Shown in pieces: positions 1 to 5,868 of a stretch of 7,227 nucleotides of DNA. Position 1 is the stretch's first letter, and each line of letters starts with the position of its first letter. A program made the translations under genes and the position numbers. The notes beneath the pieces are model-generated. The model saw nothing but the letters and a program-made list of their open reading frames with translations, was not told the origin of the DNA and ran no database searches. This DNA is from Thermacetogenium sp. UBA4966 (GTDB taxonomy: Bacteria; Bacillota; DSM-12270; Thermacetogeniales; Thermacetogeniaceae), in contig DHAA01000151.1 in the NCBI GenBank assembly GCA_002397275.1, forward strand, positions 1-7,227, given 5' to 3'.

Positions 1-42
1 GTGGAAGAATTGGAGGAGTTCGCTATGAGCCCGGCCGGCTAA
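1..42 (+). CDS. C-terminal end of an unidentified upstream protein (partial)
   Basis: Reading frame 1 is open from the first base and ends at TAA 40-42, giving the 13-residue tail VEELEEFAMSPAG. The tail is acidic and then small/flexible, which says nothing about function. That this is a genuine gene end is inferred from two things: the stop codon sits inside a hairpin followed by a T-rich run, and no other frame offers a better explanation for these bases. The product cannot be identified from 13 residues. Confidence 0.5.
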   Translation: MEELEEFAMSPAG

Positions 43-60
43 ACCCGCCGGGTTTCTTTT
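30..60 (+). terminator. Rho-independent terminator of the upstream gene
   Basis: Two alternative GC-rich hairpins can form: CCCGGC 30-35 with GCCGGG 47-52 (11-nt loop), or AAACCC 41-46 with GGGTTT 50-55 (3-nt loop). Either is followed by a T-rich stretch (TTTCTTTT, 53-60). The stop codon of the preceding frame lies within the structure. This is read directly from the sequence; termination itself is inferred. The stem is short, so efficiency may be moderate. Confidence 0.6.
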
Positions 61-84
61 CTTGCATATCCTCCAGGTAAAAAG

Positions 85-114
85 TAGACAATAGGAAACA
101 AAACAGGGTATGAT
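85..114 (+). promoter_or_regulatory. Putative sigma-A promoter for tldD-pmbA
   Basis: TAGACA at 85-90 matches the -35 consensus TTGACA at 5 of 6 positions. TATGAT at 109-114 matches the -10 consensus TATAAT at 5 of 6. The spacer is 18 bp. It lies between the upstream terminator and tldD and predicts a transcript start near 120, with a leader of about 45 nt. No operator or riboswitch-like fold is evident in the leader. Confidence 0.55.
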
Positions 115-165
115 GGAAGAGATATTTTATAGAAAAATTTACCCTGAGCGAGTGAGGTTGTTGAA

Positions 166-1635
166 ATGATTGCCAGAGAAGATTTAGCGGATGTTCTGCA
201 GATCGCCGGCAGGAATGGGGAATTTGCCGAGGTCTTTATGGAGAGGAGCGCCCAGGCACGGATAGCTATGGATGACGGCAAGATCGAGCGGGTGATCTCC
301 GGCCGGGATGAGGGAGCGGGGATCAGGGTTGTGCGCGGAGATAATACTGTTTATGGTTATACGACCGATCTCACCAGGGAGGGGCTGCTGGGACTGGCCC
401 GTCGGGTGGGCGCCGGGGGAGCGGCTGAAGGAGTGGCTGAAAAACCCGGCTCTGCAGGAGGAAAAGCAAGAACAGAATTAAAGGCGGCGCCGGAAGGGAC
501 GCCTGTTTCTATAGTTTTTCAGAAACGGGAATCTCCGGTGCAACTCCCGGTTGAGCAGCGCCCCGACGATGTAGGGATTGACAGGAAGGTCGCTCTGGTC
601 AAGGATGCGGAAGGGGCCGCCCGATCTGTGGATGAGCGTCTGATCCGCCAGGTGACCGTGGGCTATGCGGATATCATCCAGCAGGTGACAATCGCCAACA
701 GCGATGGGGTTTTTGTGGAGGATGAGCGGGTGCGTACCAGGCTGGCGGTGCATGTGGTAGCCTCTGATGGAAAGGCGCTGCAGACAGGGTATGACTCCGC
801 AGGGGGAACTCAGGGGTTTGAGCTGTTTGAGGAGAAAAAGGCAGAGGAATTAGGGAAGCAGGCGGCTGAGCGTGCGCTGCTCATGCTCAAGGCGCGGCGC
901 GCCCCGGCGGGGAGGATGGATGTCGTCATCTCCGGAGAGGCAGGGGGTACGATGATCCATGAGGCCTGCGGCCATGGGCTGGAGGCGGATCTGGTGCAGA
1001 AAAATTTGTCTGTTTATGCCGGGAGAAAAGGGGAGCAGGTGGCTTCAGAACTGGTGACGGTCATAGACGACGGGACTATGCCGGGGAAATACGGTTCGTT
1101 CCGGTTTGATGATGAGGGGAATATGGCGCTGCGCAATGTTCTCATTGAGAAGGGAATCTTGCGAAATTATATGCATGACAGGATCTCCTCGCAGAGGGAT
1201 GGGGTAAGTCAGACAGGCAACGGCAGAAGGGAGTCCTTTCGCTTCAGGCCGATACCCCGCATGTCCACTACCTATCTAGCCCCGGGGGAGCACTCCCCTG
1301 AGGAGATCATCCGGGAGACTGAGCGGGGCCTGTTTGTGCGCCGCATGGGGGGCGGTCAGGTGAACACCACCACCGGGGATTTTGTTTTCGAGGTCCTGGA
1401 GGGCTTTCTGATCAAGGACGGCAAGATTGATGAACCGGTGCGGGGTGCCACTCTTACAGGGAACGGCCCTCAGGTACTGCAGAAGATCGACCGGGTGGGG
1501 AGTGACCTGGGTTTTGCCATAGGTACCTGCGGCAAGGAGGGACAGGGTGTGCCTGTGTCCGACGCTCAACCCACCATTAGGATCCCGGACCTGGTTGTCG
1601 GCGGAATACTTGAAGATGAGGTGGACAACTCGTGA
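166..1635 (+). CDS. tldD: TldD, metalloprotease subunit of the TldD/TldE complex
   Basis: Encodes 489 residues, close to the usual length of about 480 for TldD (peptidase family U62/PmbA-TldD). In characterised systems TldD pairs with TldE (PmbA) as a cytoplasmic heterodimeric zinc protease that degrades unfolded peptides and, in E. coli, matures microcin B17 and processes CcdA antitoxin. The zinc motif HExxxH is intact as HEACGH (His265, Glu266, His270). Cys455, in GTCGKEGQG, matches the cysteine that supplies the third zinc ligand in E. coli TldD. The N-terminal half carries the family pattern GxGIRV...YGYTTDLTREGL around residues 48-75. The ATG at 166 follows GTGAGGT (152-158) at a good distance. 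The stop overlaps the start of pmbA in GTGA, so the two are probably translationally coupled. The natural substrate here is unknown; no precursor peptide gene lies nearby. Confidence 0.95.
   Translation: MIAREDLADVLQIAGRNGEFAEVFMERSAQARIAMDDGKIERVISGRDEGAGIRVVRGDNTVYGYTTDLTREGLLGLARRVGAGGAAEGVAEKPGSAGGKARTELKAAPEGTPVSIVFQKRESPVQLPVEQRPDDVGIDRKVALVKDAEGAARSVDERLIRQVTVGYADIIQQVTIANSDGVFVEDERVRTRLAVHVVASDGKALQTGYDSAGGTQGFELFEEKKAEELGKQAAERALLMLKARRAPAGRMDVVISGEAGGTMIHEACGHGLEADLVQKNLSVYAGRKGEQVASELVTVIDDGTMPGKYGSFRFDDEGNMALRNVLIEKGILRNYMHDRISSQRDGVSQTGNGRRESFRFRPIPRMSTTYLAPGEHSPEEIIRETERGLFVRRMGGGQVNTTTGDFVFEVLEGFLIKDGKIDEPVRGATLTGNGPQVLQKIDRVGSDLGFAIGTCGKEGQGVPVSDAQPTIRIPDLVVGGILEDEVDNS
1618..1624 (+). 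promoter_or_regulatory. Shine-Dalgarno site for pmbA inside the end of tldD
   Basis: GAGGTGG lies 7 nt before the GTG at 1632, within the last codons of tldD. This supports GTG 1632 as the pmbA start and coupling through the GTGA stop/start overlap. Confidence 0.7.
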
Positions 1636-2987
1636 ACAGAAACGAAAAACCGGCAGGCAGCGAACTCACCGCGGCGATTATAGAGGAGGCTAAAAGACGA
1701 AAAGCTGAGCATGCCGAGGCCTTCTTTGACCGGGAAGAAGAACTGAGCGTTGAGGTTAGGGGCGGAGAGGTGGAAAACCTCAAGGTTGCCCGGGATGCGG
1801 GGCTGGGTATTCGGGTGATCCAGGGGAACCGCATGGGCTATGCCTATACCACAGGCTTGACTAGGGGTGATCTGACAGATGCACTGGATGCGGCCCTGGC
1901 CAATGCCCAGGCTGCCGGCGAGGACCATTACTACAATCTTCCTCAGCCGGCTGTGTCCTATCCGCAGATGGATCTTGACGACCCTCATCTTGACGAGGTA
2001 TCTCTGGAGGAGAAAATCGAACTGGCTCGCCGCCTGGAAAGAAGCGGCCGCTCTTTTGACCCGCTGGTGCGCCTCACCGAACAGGTTAGTTACGAAGAGG
2101 TTCGCTATGAGATTGCCATTGCCAATACAGAAGGGGTAGCGCTTACATCTCGAGGGTCTTATTGCGGAGGGGCTGCCGCCTTTGTGGCGGAAAGAGACGG
2201 CGATCAGCAGACCGGGTTTTCCGTGGATTATGTGTGCAGGTTGAAGGATCTGGATGTGGAAACCCTGGGGAAAGAGGCTGCTCACAAGGCGGTGCGCATG
2301 CTGGGAGCGCGGCGGCTGAACACCAGGCGGGCGCCTGTGGTGATCGACCCCTATGTCGTGGCCAGTTTCCTGGGGATGCTTGCCGCGGCCTTCAGCGCGG
2401 AAGCGGTTCAAAAGGGGAGATCCCTTTTTGCCGGGAAAACCGGGGAAAGAGTGGCCTCCAACATGGTGAACATCGCCGATCACGGCGCCAGGCCGGGCGG
2501 CGTTTTAAGCGCTCCGTTTGATGGCGAGGGTGTTCCCACACAGCGCACTTCTCTCGTGGAAGGCGGTATTCTGCAGGGTTTTCTGCATAACTCCTATACC
2601 GCGGCCAAAGACGGCGTTTCCTCAACAGGGAACGCGGTGCGCGGCTCTTTCCAGTCCCCGCCGCAGCTGGGCAGCACCAATTTTTATCTTGCTCCAGGGA
2701 ATGGCGACCCTCAGGAAATCGTCAGAGAAACAGGGGATGGACTTTACCTGACCGAGGTGATGGGTATGCACACCGCCAATCCTATCTCCGGCGATTTCTC
2801 TTTGGGCGCGGCAGGAATTTGGATAGAGAACGGCGAATTAACTACACCGGTGCGCGGCATGGTAATAGCTGGTAATATATTGGAGCTGCTGGAACGGGTT
2901 GATGCCGTAGGCAGCGATCTGCGCTTTTTCGGCGGCAAGGGCGCTCCTACCATCCGTGTGGCCAATCTGACGATCAGCGGACAGTAA
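1632..2987 (+). CDS. pmbA: TldE/PmbA, non-metal partner subunit of TldD
   Basis: Encodes 451 residues, the normal size for PmbA/TldE. It is a clear paralogue of its neighbour: the N-terminal segment GLGIRVIQGNRMGYAYTTGL parallels the corresponding TldD segment, and the C-terminal block (GMHTANPISGDFSLG, then PVRGMVIAGN) is the family signature seen in both. At the position where TldD has HExxxH this protein reads VVIDPYVVASFLG (from residue 236), with no metal motif. That is expected for TldE, which shapes the active-site cleft but does not bind zinc. The GTG start overlaps the tldD stop by four bases and has a good ribosome site inside tldD. Subunits in equal amounts would fit the known heterodimer. 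Translation ends at TAA 2985-2987, 26 nt before the likely aroQ start. Confidence 0.93.
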   Translation: MNRNEKPAGSELTAAIIEEAKRRKAEHAEAFFDREEELSVEVRGGEVENLKVARDAGLGIRVIQGNRMGYAYTTGLTRGDLTDALDAALANAQAAGEDHYYNLPQPAVSYPQMDLDDPHLDEVSLEEKIELARRLERSGRSFDPLVRLTEQVSYEEVRYEIAIANTEGVALTSRGSYCGGAAAFVAERDGDQQTGFSVDYVCRLKDLDVETLGKEAAHKAVRMLGARRLNTRRAPVVIDPYVVASFLGMLAAAFSAEAVQKGRSLFAGKTGERVASNMVNIADHGARPGGVLSAPFDGEGVPTQRTSLVEGGILQGFLHNSYTAAKDGVSSTGNAVRGSFQSPPQLGSTNFYLAPGNGDPQEIVRETGDGLYLTEVMGMHTANPISGDFSLGAAGIWIENGELTTPVRGMVIAGNILELLERVDAVGSDLRFFGGKGAPTIRVANLTISGQ

Positions 2988-3001
2988 GGAATAATCGTTG
3001 A

Positions 3002-3007
3002 GAGGTG
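3002..3007 (+). promoter_or_regulatory. Shine-Dalgarno site that decides the aroQ start
   Basis: GAGGTG lies 6 nt before TTG 3014. It overlaps the alternative GTG codon at 3005, whose own nearest purine run (TAAGGA, 2985-2990) is 14 nt away, too far for efficient initiation. This favours TTG 3014. Confidence 0.6.
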
Positions 3008-3013
3008 AAGGAA

Positions 3014-3457
3014 TTGGCAAGGGTGCTGGTGCTTCACGGGCCGAACCTCAATCTGCTGGGGGAGCGTGAAGAGGAGATATACGGCAGAACGACCCTGGAA
3101 CAGATCAACGGAGATCTGAAGCGTCAGGGGGAGGATGAAGGGGTCGAGGTCGTTGCCTTGCAGACGAATCACGAAGGGGAAATGATCGATCAGATTCATA
3201 AGGCCAGGGGGAATTTTGATGTGATCATCCTCAACCCCGGAGCTTTCACCCACTATAGTTATGCCATTTATGACGCTATAAAGGCTGTGCCTGTCCCGGT
3301 GATCGAGGTGCACCTGAGCAATATAAGCGCCCGTGAACCATGGCGCGGGATCTCTGTGGTGGCGCCTGCCGCATGGGGGCGCATATCTGGTTTTGGACCC
3401 CTGAGCTATCGCCTTGCCCTCAGCGCGGCATGCCGTCTGCTCAAATCATATAAGTGA
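3014..3457 (+). CDS. aroQ: Type II 3-dehydroquinate dehydratase
   Basis: Converts 3-dehydroquinate to 3-dehydroshikimate, step three of the shikimate pathway to aromatic amino acids; the type II enzyme is a cytosolic dodecamer. From the TTG at 3014 it has 147 residues, typical of the family, and begins MARVLVLHGPNLNLLG. The known catalytic and binding residues are all present, each one number lower than in the Mycobacterium tuberculosis enzyme: Asn11, Arg18 and Tyr23 (flexible lid and catalytic base), Asn74 and His80 (NPGAFTH), Glu98 and His100 (EVHLSNI), Arg111. The C-terminal ISGFGPLSYRLAL block is also characteristic. An in-frame GTG at 3005 would add three residues (MKE), but ribosome-site spacing and the usual family N-terminus favour 3014. 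It follows pmbA closely and precedes the M24 peptidase gene by 44 nt, as yqhS precedes yqhT in Bacillus. Confidence 0.95.
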   Translation: MARVLVLHGPNLNLLGEREEEIYGRTTLEQINGDLKRQGEDEGVEVVALQTNHEGEMIDQIHKARGNFDVIILNPGAFTHYSYAIYDAIKAVPVPVIEVHLSNISAREPWRGISVVAPAAWGRISGFGPLSYRLALSAACRLLKSYK

Positions 3458-3501
3458 ATTTCTTGCGGCAGCGGACACTCTTGATAAGGAAGGCCTGATA
3501 G

Positions 3502-4578
3502 ATGACCTCAATTTACCAAAAACGCCTTGACAAACTACGTCATATTTTAGAACAGCAGCAGTTGGAATCCCTTTTGGTTTCCAGTCCGGAGAATGTATAC
3601 TATCTCAGCAATTTTTCCGGGGGGGAGGGGCAGTTGCTGATCACCGGGGAGGAAACATATCTCTTTGCCGACGGGCGCTACAAGGAACAGGTTCTGCAAG
3701 AGTCTCCTTGCTGCAAGCTTATCCTCTACAAAAAATATTTCACCGAAGCCCTGGCAGATGTTTCAGAATCCCTGGGTCTTCAGGAAACCGGCTTTGAGGA
3801 GGGCTATCTGACCTACCTCCGCTGGGAAAACCTGAAAAGCTCTCTGGCAGTGAAGCTGCGCCCTGTAAAGGGTTTTGTGGAAAAACTGCGTTTGGTGAAG
3901 GATGAAGATGAGATCGCTCTGATCAGGGAAGCCGGAGCGATTACAGCCAGCGCTTTTCGCAGTGTGCTGGGCGAAATGCGCTCCGGCCGGAGCGAGCAGG
4001 AAATAGCGGCTTTGCTGGAGTATTTTATGAGGCGGCAGGGGAGCGGCCCGGTTGCCTTTGAAACGATCGTGGCCTCCGGTGAGAGGGGCGCTCTGCCCCA
4101 TGGTACGGCATCACAGAAAATGATTGAGCGGGGAGAGCTGGTCACCATGGACCTGGGAGCTACTTATCAAGGATATGCGGCGGATCTGACCAGAACCATC
4201 TGCGTGGGAACAATTTCTGCCAAACAGCGAGAGGTATATGAGATCGTACGGGAAGCGCAGGAGCGGGGTATCGGAGCTGTTCGCTCCGGGGTCAGCGTTT
4301 CGCAGGTCGACTCCGAGGCCAGGAACTTTCTTGCCGAAGCCGGATATGAGGACTATTTCGTGCATTCCCTGGGACACGGGGTGGGGCTCTCTGTCCATGA
4401 GGAGCCGAGAATCGCCCAGCAGGAAGACTTGGCGCTCCAACCAGGCATGGTAATTACTATAGAGCCGGGCGTGTATATTCCCCGGTGGGGAGGGGTGCGG
4501 ATTGAGGACACCGTTCTTGTCAGAGAGGGTGGCTGCGAAATCCTTACACCCGTGACCAAGGACCTGGTTGTGGTCTGA
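3502..4578 (+). CDS. Xaa-Pro aminopeptidase-like M24 family peptidase
   Basis: Encodes 358 residues with the two-domain plan of short aminopeptidase P/prolidase proteins: a creatinase-type N-terminal domain (residues 1 to about 130, containing SSPENVYYLSNFSG and FADGRYKEQ) and a pita-bread metallopeptidase domain (about 138-358). All five dinuclear metal ligands of the M24 fold are visible: Asp217 and Asp228 (MDLGATYQGYAADLTRT), His292 (GHGVG), Glu321 (TIEPGVY) and Glu335 (VRIEDT). The second histidine, His299 (VHEEP), is also present, so the enzyme should be active. The family removes N-terminal residues preceding proline, or cleaves Xaa-Pro dipeptides; which one applies here cannot be read from the sequence. 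The ATG at 3502 has AAGGAAGG (3486-3493) 8 nt upstream. It sits where B. subtilis yqhT sits, between aroQ and efp, 39 nt before efp. No signal peptide, so cytoplasmic. Confidence 0.92.
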   Translation: MTSIYQKRLDKLRHILEQQQLESLLVSSPENVYYLSNFSGGEGQLLITGEETYLFADGRYKEQVLQESPCCKLILYKKYFTEALADVSESLGLQETGFEEGYLTYLRWENLKSSLAVKLRPVKGFVEKLRLVKDEDEIALIREAGAITASAFRSVLGEMRSGRSEQEIAALLEYFMRRQGSGPVAFETIVASGERGALPHGTASQKMIERGELVTMDLGATYQGYAADLTRTICVGTISAKQREVYEIVREAQERGIGAVRSGVSVSQVDSEARNFLAEAGYEDYFVHSLGHGVGLSVHEEPRIAQQEDLALQPGMVITIEPGVYIPRWGGVRIEDTVLVREGGCEILTPVTKDLVVV

Positions 4579-4617
4579 AAACCGGGAATTTTTTTGGAAG
4601 AGAGGGCATGAGTAAGG

Positions 4618-5175
4618 ATGGTTTCTACAAATGATTTAAGAACAGGTTTAACAATTGAGGTAGATGGGGAAGTATATAGCGTCGTGGATTTTCAGCATGT
4701 CAAACCGGGCAAGGGGGCGGCCTTTGTGCGCACTAAACTGAAAAACGTCCGCAGCGGGGGTGTCATCGAGCGCACCTTCCGCGCGGGGGAGAAGGTCAAC
4801 AGGGCGCGCATGGAGAAAAAGGAGATGCAGTACCTCTACCGGGACGGGGACAGCTTCGCTTTTATGGATAACGACAGCTACGACCAGTTTACCCTTACTC
4901 TGGAACAACTGGGGGACAACACCGACTACTTGAAGGAAAATATGAATATTTATCTGCTCACCTGCAATGGAGAACTGATAGGCATTGAGCTGCCTCATTC
5001 TGTAGAACTGAAGGTTGTCGCCGCGGAGCCGGGTGTGCGCGGGGATACTGCTTCCGGGGTGACAAAGGCGGCGACTCTGGAAACAGGTTTGGTGATCCAG
5101 GTACCCCTCTTTGTGGAAGAGGGGGATGTGGTCAGGGTGGATACCAGAACCGGGGATTATCTGGAAAGGGCTTAG
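4618..5175 (+). CDS. efp: Translation elongation factor P
   Basis: Encodes 185 residues, the standard EF-P length. The three-domain plan is visible: a KOW-like N-terminal domain (about 1-62), a central OB domain (about 66-122) and a C-terminal OB domain (about 128-185), ending in the typical DVVRVDTRTGDYLERA. EF-P binds between the ribosomal P and E sites and relieves stalling at consecutive prolines. The loop HVKPGKGAAF places Lys32 at the tip, the residue that is post-translationally modified in many bacteria (5-aminopentanol in B. subtilis). No modification enzyme gene is in the window. The ATG at 4618 is preceded by AGAGGG (4601-4606); a closer ATG at 4608 is in another frame. The gene is downstream of the proline-peptidase gene and 42 nt before the acidic zinc-ribbon gene. 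Confidence 0.97.
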   Translation: MVSTNDLRTGLTIEVDGEVYSVVDFQHVKPGKGAAFVRTKLKNVRSGGVIERTFRAGEKVNRARMEKKEMQYLYRDGDSFAFMDNDSYDQFTLTLEQLGDNTDYLKENMNIYLLTCNGELIGIELPHSVELKVVAAEPGVRGDTASGVTKAATLETGLVIQVPLFVEEGDVVRVDTRTGDYLERA

Positions 5176-5217
5176 TTAAAAGCATCAGTATAAAATAAAA
5201 AGCAGGAGGTTGGAAAA

Positions 5218-5721
5218 GTGGATGATTTGCGGGAAAGAATAGCATACCTGCAAGGGCTGACCGAGGGCCTGAAATTAGATGAGGGCAAAGATGAGTGTCG
5301 CATTCTCAAACAGGTTGTCGGAATAATTGCCGACCTGGCGGATGAGGTAGAGGACCTGCAGGTCGCTGTTGAGGACCTGGAGGACTATTTGGACAGCTTT
5401 GATGAGCAGATATTTGATGATGATGACGACGAACTGACGGATTTTGATGATGACGATGACGACTATGATGAGGACGACGACGATGATGACGATGATGACG
5501 ATGATGATGACTTCTGCTGCTGTGGGGATGAGGAGATCGAATATGTGGAGGTGGAATGCCCGCAGTGCCATGATATCATCTGCTTTGAATCCGCGATTAT
5601 CGACGACGAGGACACCATTGAGGTAACCTGCCCCAACTGCAGCAAAGTGGTGTTTGTCAACGATGGCTCGATGCCTTTGCCCAAAGGGTGGGAGAAAGAA
5701 AAGGAATCCCGGGAGGACTGA
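5218..5721 (+). CDS. Acidic coiled-coil/poly-Asp/zinc-ribbon protein (CD1247 N-terminal domain type), function unknown
   Basis: Encodes 167 residues in three visible parts. Residues 1 to about 60 form a predicted helical, coiled-coil-like domain beginning LRERIAYLQGLTEGLKLDEG. I recognise this, from memory, as the N-terminal domain named after C. difficile CD1247, often found beside efp in Clostridia. Residues 67-98 are extremely acidic, with five Asp in a row at 67-71 and 20 Asp among the 22 residues 77-98. A CCC cluster (100-102) follows, then a zinc ribbon with paired cysteines Cys114/Cys117 (CPQC) and Cys138/Cys141 (CPNC). The start GTG 5218 has a near-perfect AGGAGGT (5204-5210) 7 nt upstream, stronger than its neighbours, which suggests good expression. 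It occupies the position of yqhV in Bacillus and is the last gene before a terminator. The zinc ribbon could bind RNA, DNA or a protein partner, and the acidic stretch may mimic nucleic acid or act as a flexible linker; these are guesses. Cytoplasmic, no signal or membrane segment. Confidence 0.85.
   Translation: MDDLRERIAYLQGLTEGLKLDEGKDECRILKQVVGIIADLADEVEDLQVAVEDLEDYLDSFDEQIFDDDDDELTDFDDDDDDYDEDDDDDDDDDDDDDFCCCGDEEIEYVEVECPQCHDIICFESAIIDDEDTIEVTCPNCSKVVFVNDGSMPLPKGWEKEKESRED
5446..5511 (+). repeat. GAT/GAC codon repeat encoding a poly-aspartate run
   Basis: Twenty of the 22 codons here are GAT or GAC. The last 13 (5473-5511) are uninterrupted aspartate codons and include the 9-bp unit GATGATGAC at 5482-5490 and 5491-5499, followed by a 12-bp variant with one extra GAT. 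A shorter run of five Asp codons lies at 5416-5430. It is in frame with the zinc-ribbon protein. Mixed GAT/GAC use suggests selection on the protein, but the triplet periodicity leaves room for length change by slippage without a frameshift. Confidence 0.85.
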
Positions 5722-5774
5722 GCGGATGTCTTTCCCGGAATAAAAATCCGTCGATTATTTTAAGTCAGGTGCGT

Positions 5775-5806
5775 ACACCGCTTAATTCAAGCGGTGTTTT
5801 TATTTT
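5775..5806 (+). terminator. Rho-independent terminator closing the aroQ-efp block
   Basis: A perfect 9-bp stem, ACACCGCTT (5775-5783) with AAGCGGTGT (5789-5797), has a 5-nt loop AATTC and is followed by TTTTTATTTT. It lies 53 nt after the stop of the zinc-ribbon gene. It separates the housekeeping genes from the sporulation operon, which therefore needs its own promoter in 5807-5855. Confidence 0.9.
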
Positions 5807-5855
5807 CATAATCAGGTAAAACGATAAATATATATCAATAAGTACCAAAGAGGAT

Positions 5856-5862
5856 GAGGTGG
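5856..5862 (+). promoter_or_regulatory. Shine-Dalgarno site that decides the spoIIIAA start
   Basis: GAGGTGG lies 6 nt before GTG 5869. The longer frame beginning at ATG 5854 would place this site inside the coding region and leave only AGAGG directly against its own start codon. GTG 5869 is therefore preferred. Confidence 0.65.
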
Positions 5863-5868
5863 TTTTCA

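Noticed and set aside
39..281. 80-codon minus-strand frame across the leader and start of tldD
   Set aside because: It overlaps the terminator, promoter and tldD coding sequence and has no family resemblance.
1566..2483. Long open frame (305 codons) on the minus strand opposite pmbA
   Set aside because: It is antisense to a well-supported gene, its translation has no recognisable domain, and it is explained by the codon pattern of pmbA on the other strand.
2744..3313. Minus-strand frame of 189 codons spanning the pmbA-aroQ junction
   Set aside because: It lies opposite two conserved genes and has no domain features; a chance shadow frame.
5189..5194. TATAAA as a possible -10 box for a separate promoter of the zinc-ribbon gene
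   Set aside because: There is no acceptable -35 element about 17 bp upstream (bases there read AAGGGC), and the AT-rich gap between efp and this gene makes a chance match likely.
5275..5684. Minus-strand frames rich in Ile/Val or a poly-Ser run opposite the acidic protein gene
   Set aside because: They are the reverse reading of the GAT/GAC repeat in other frames; no ribosome site or domain supports them.
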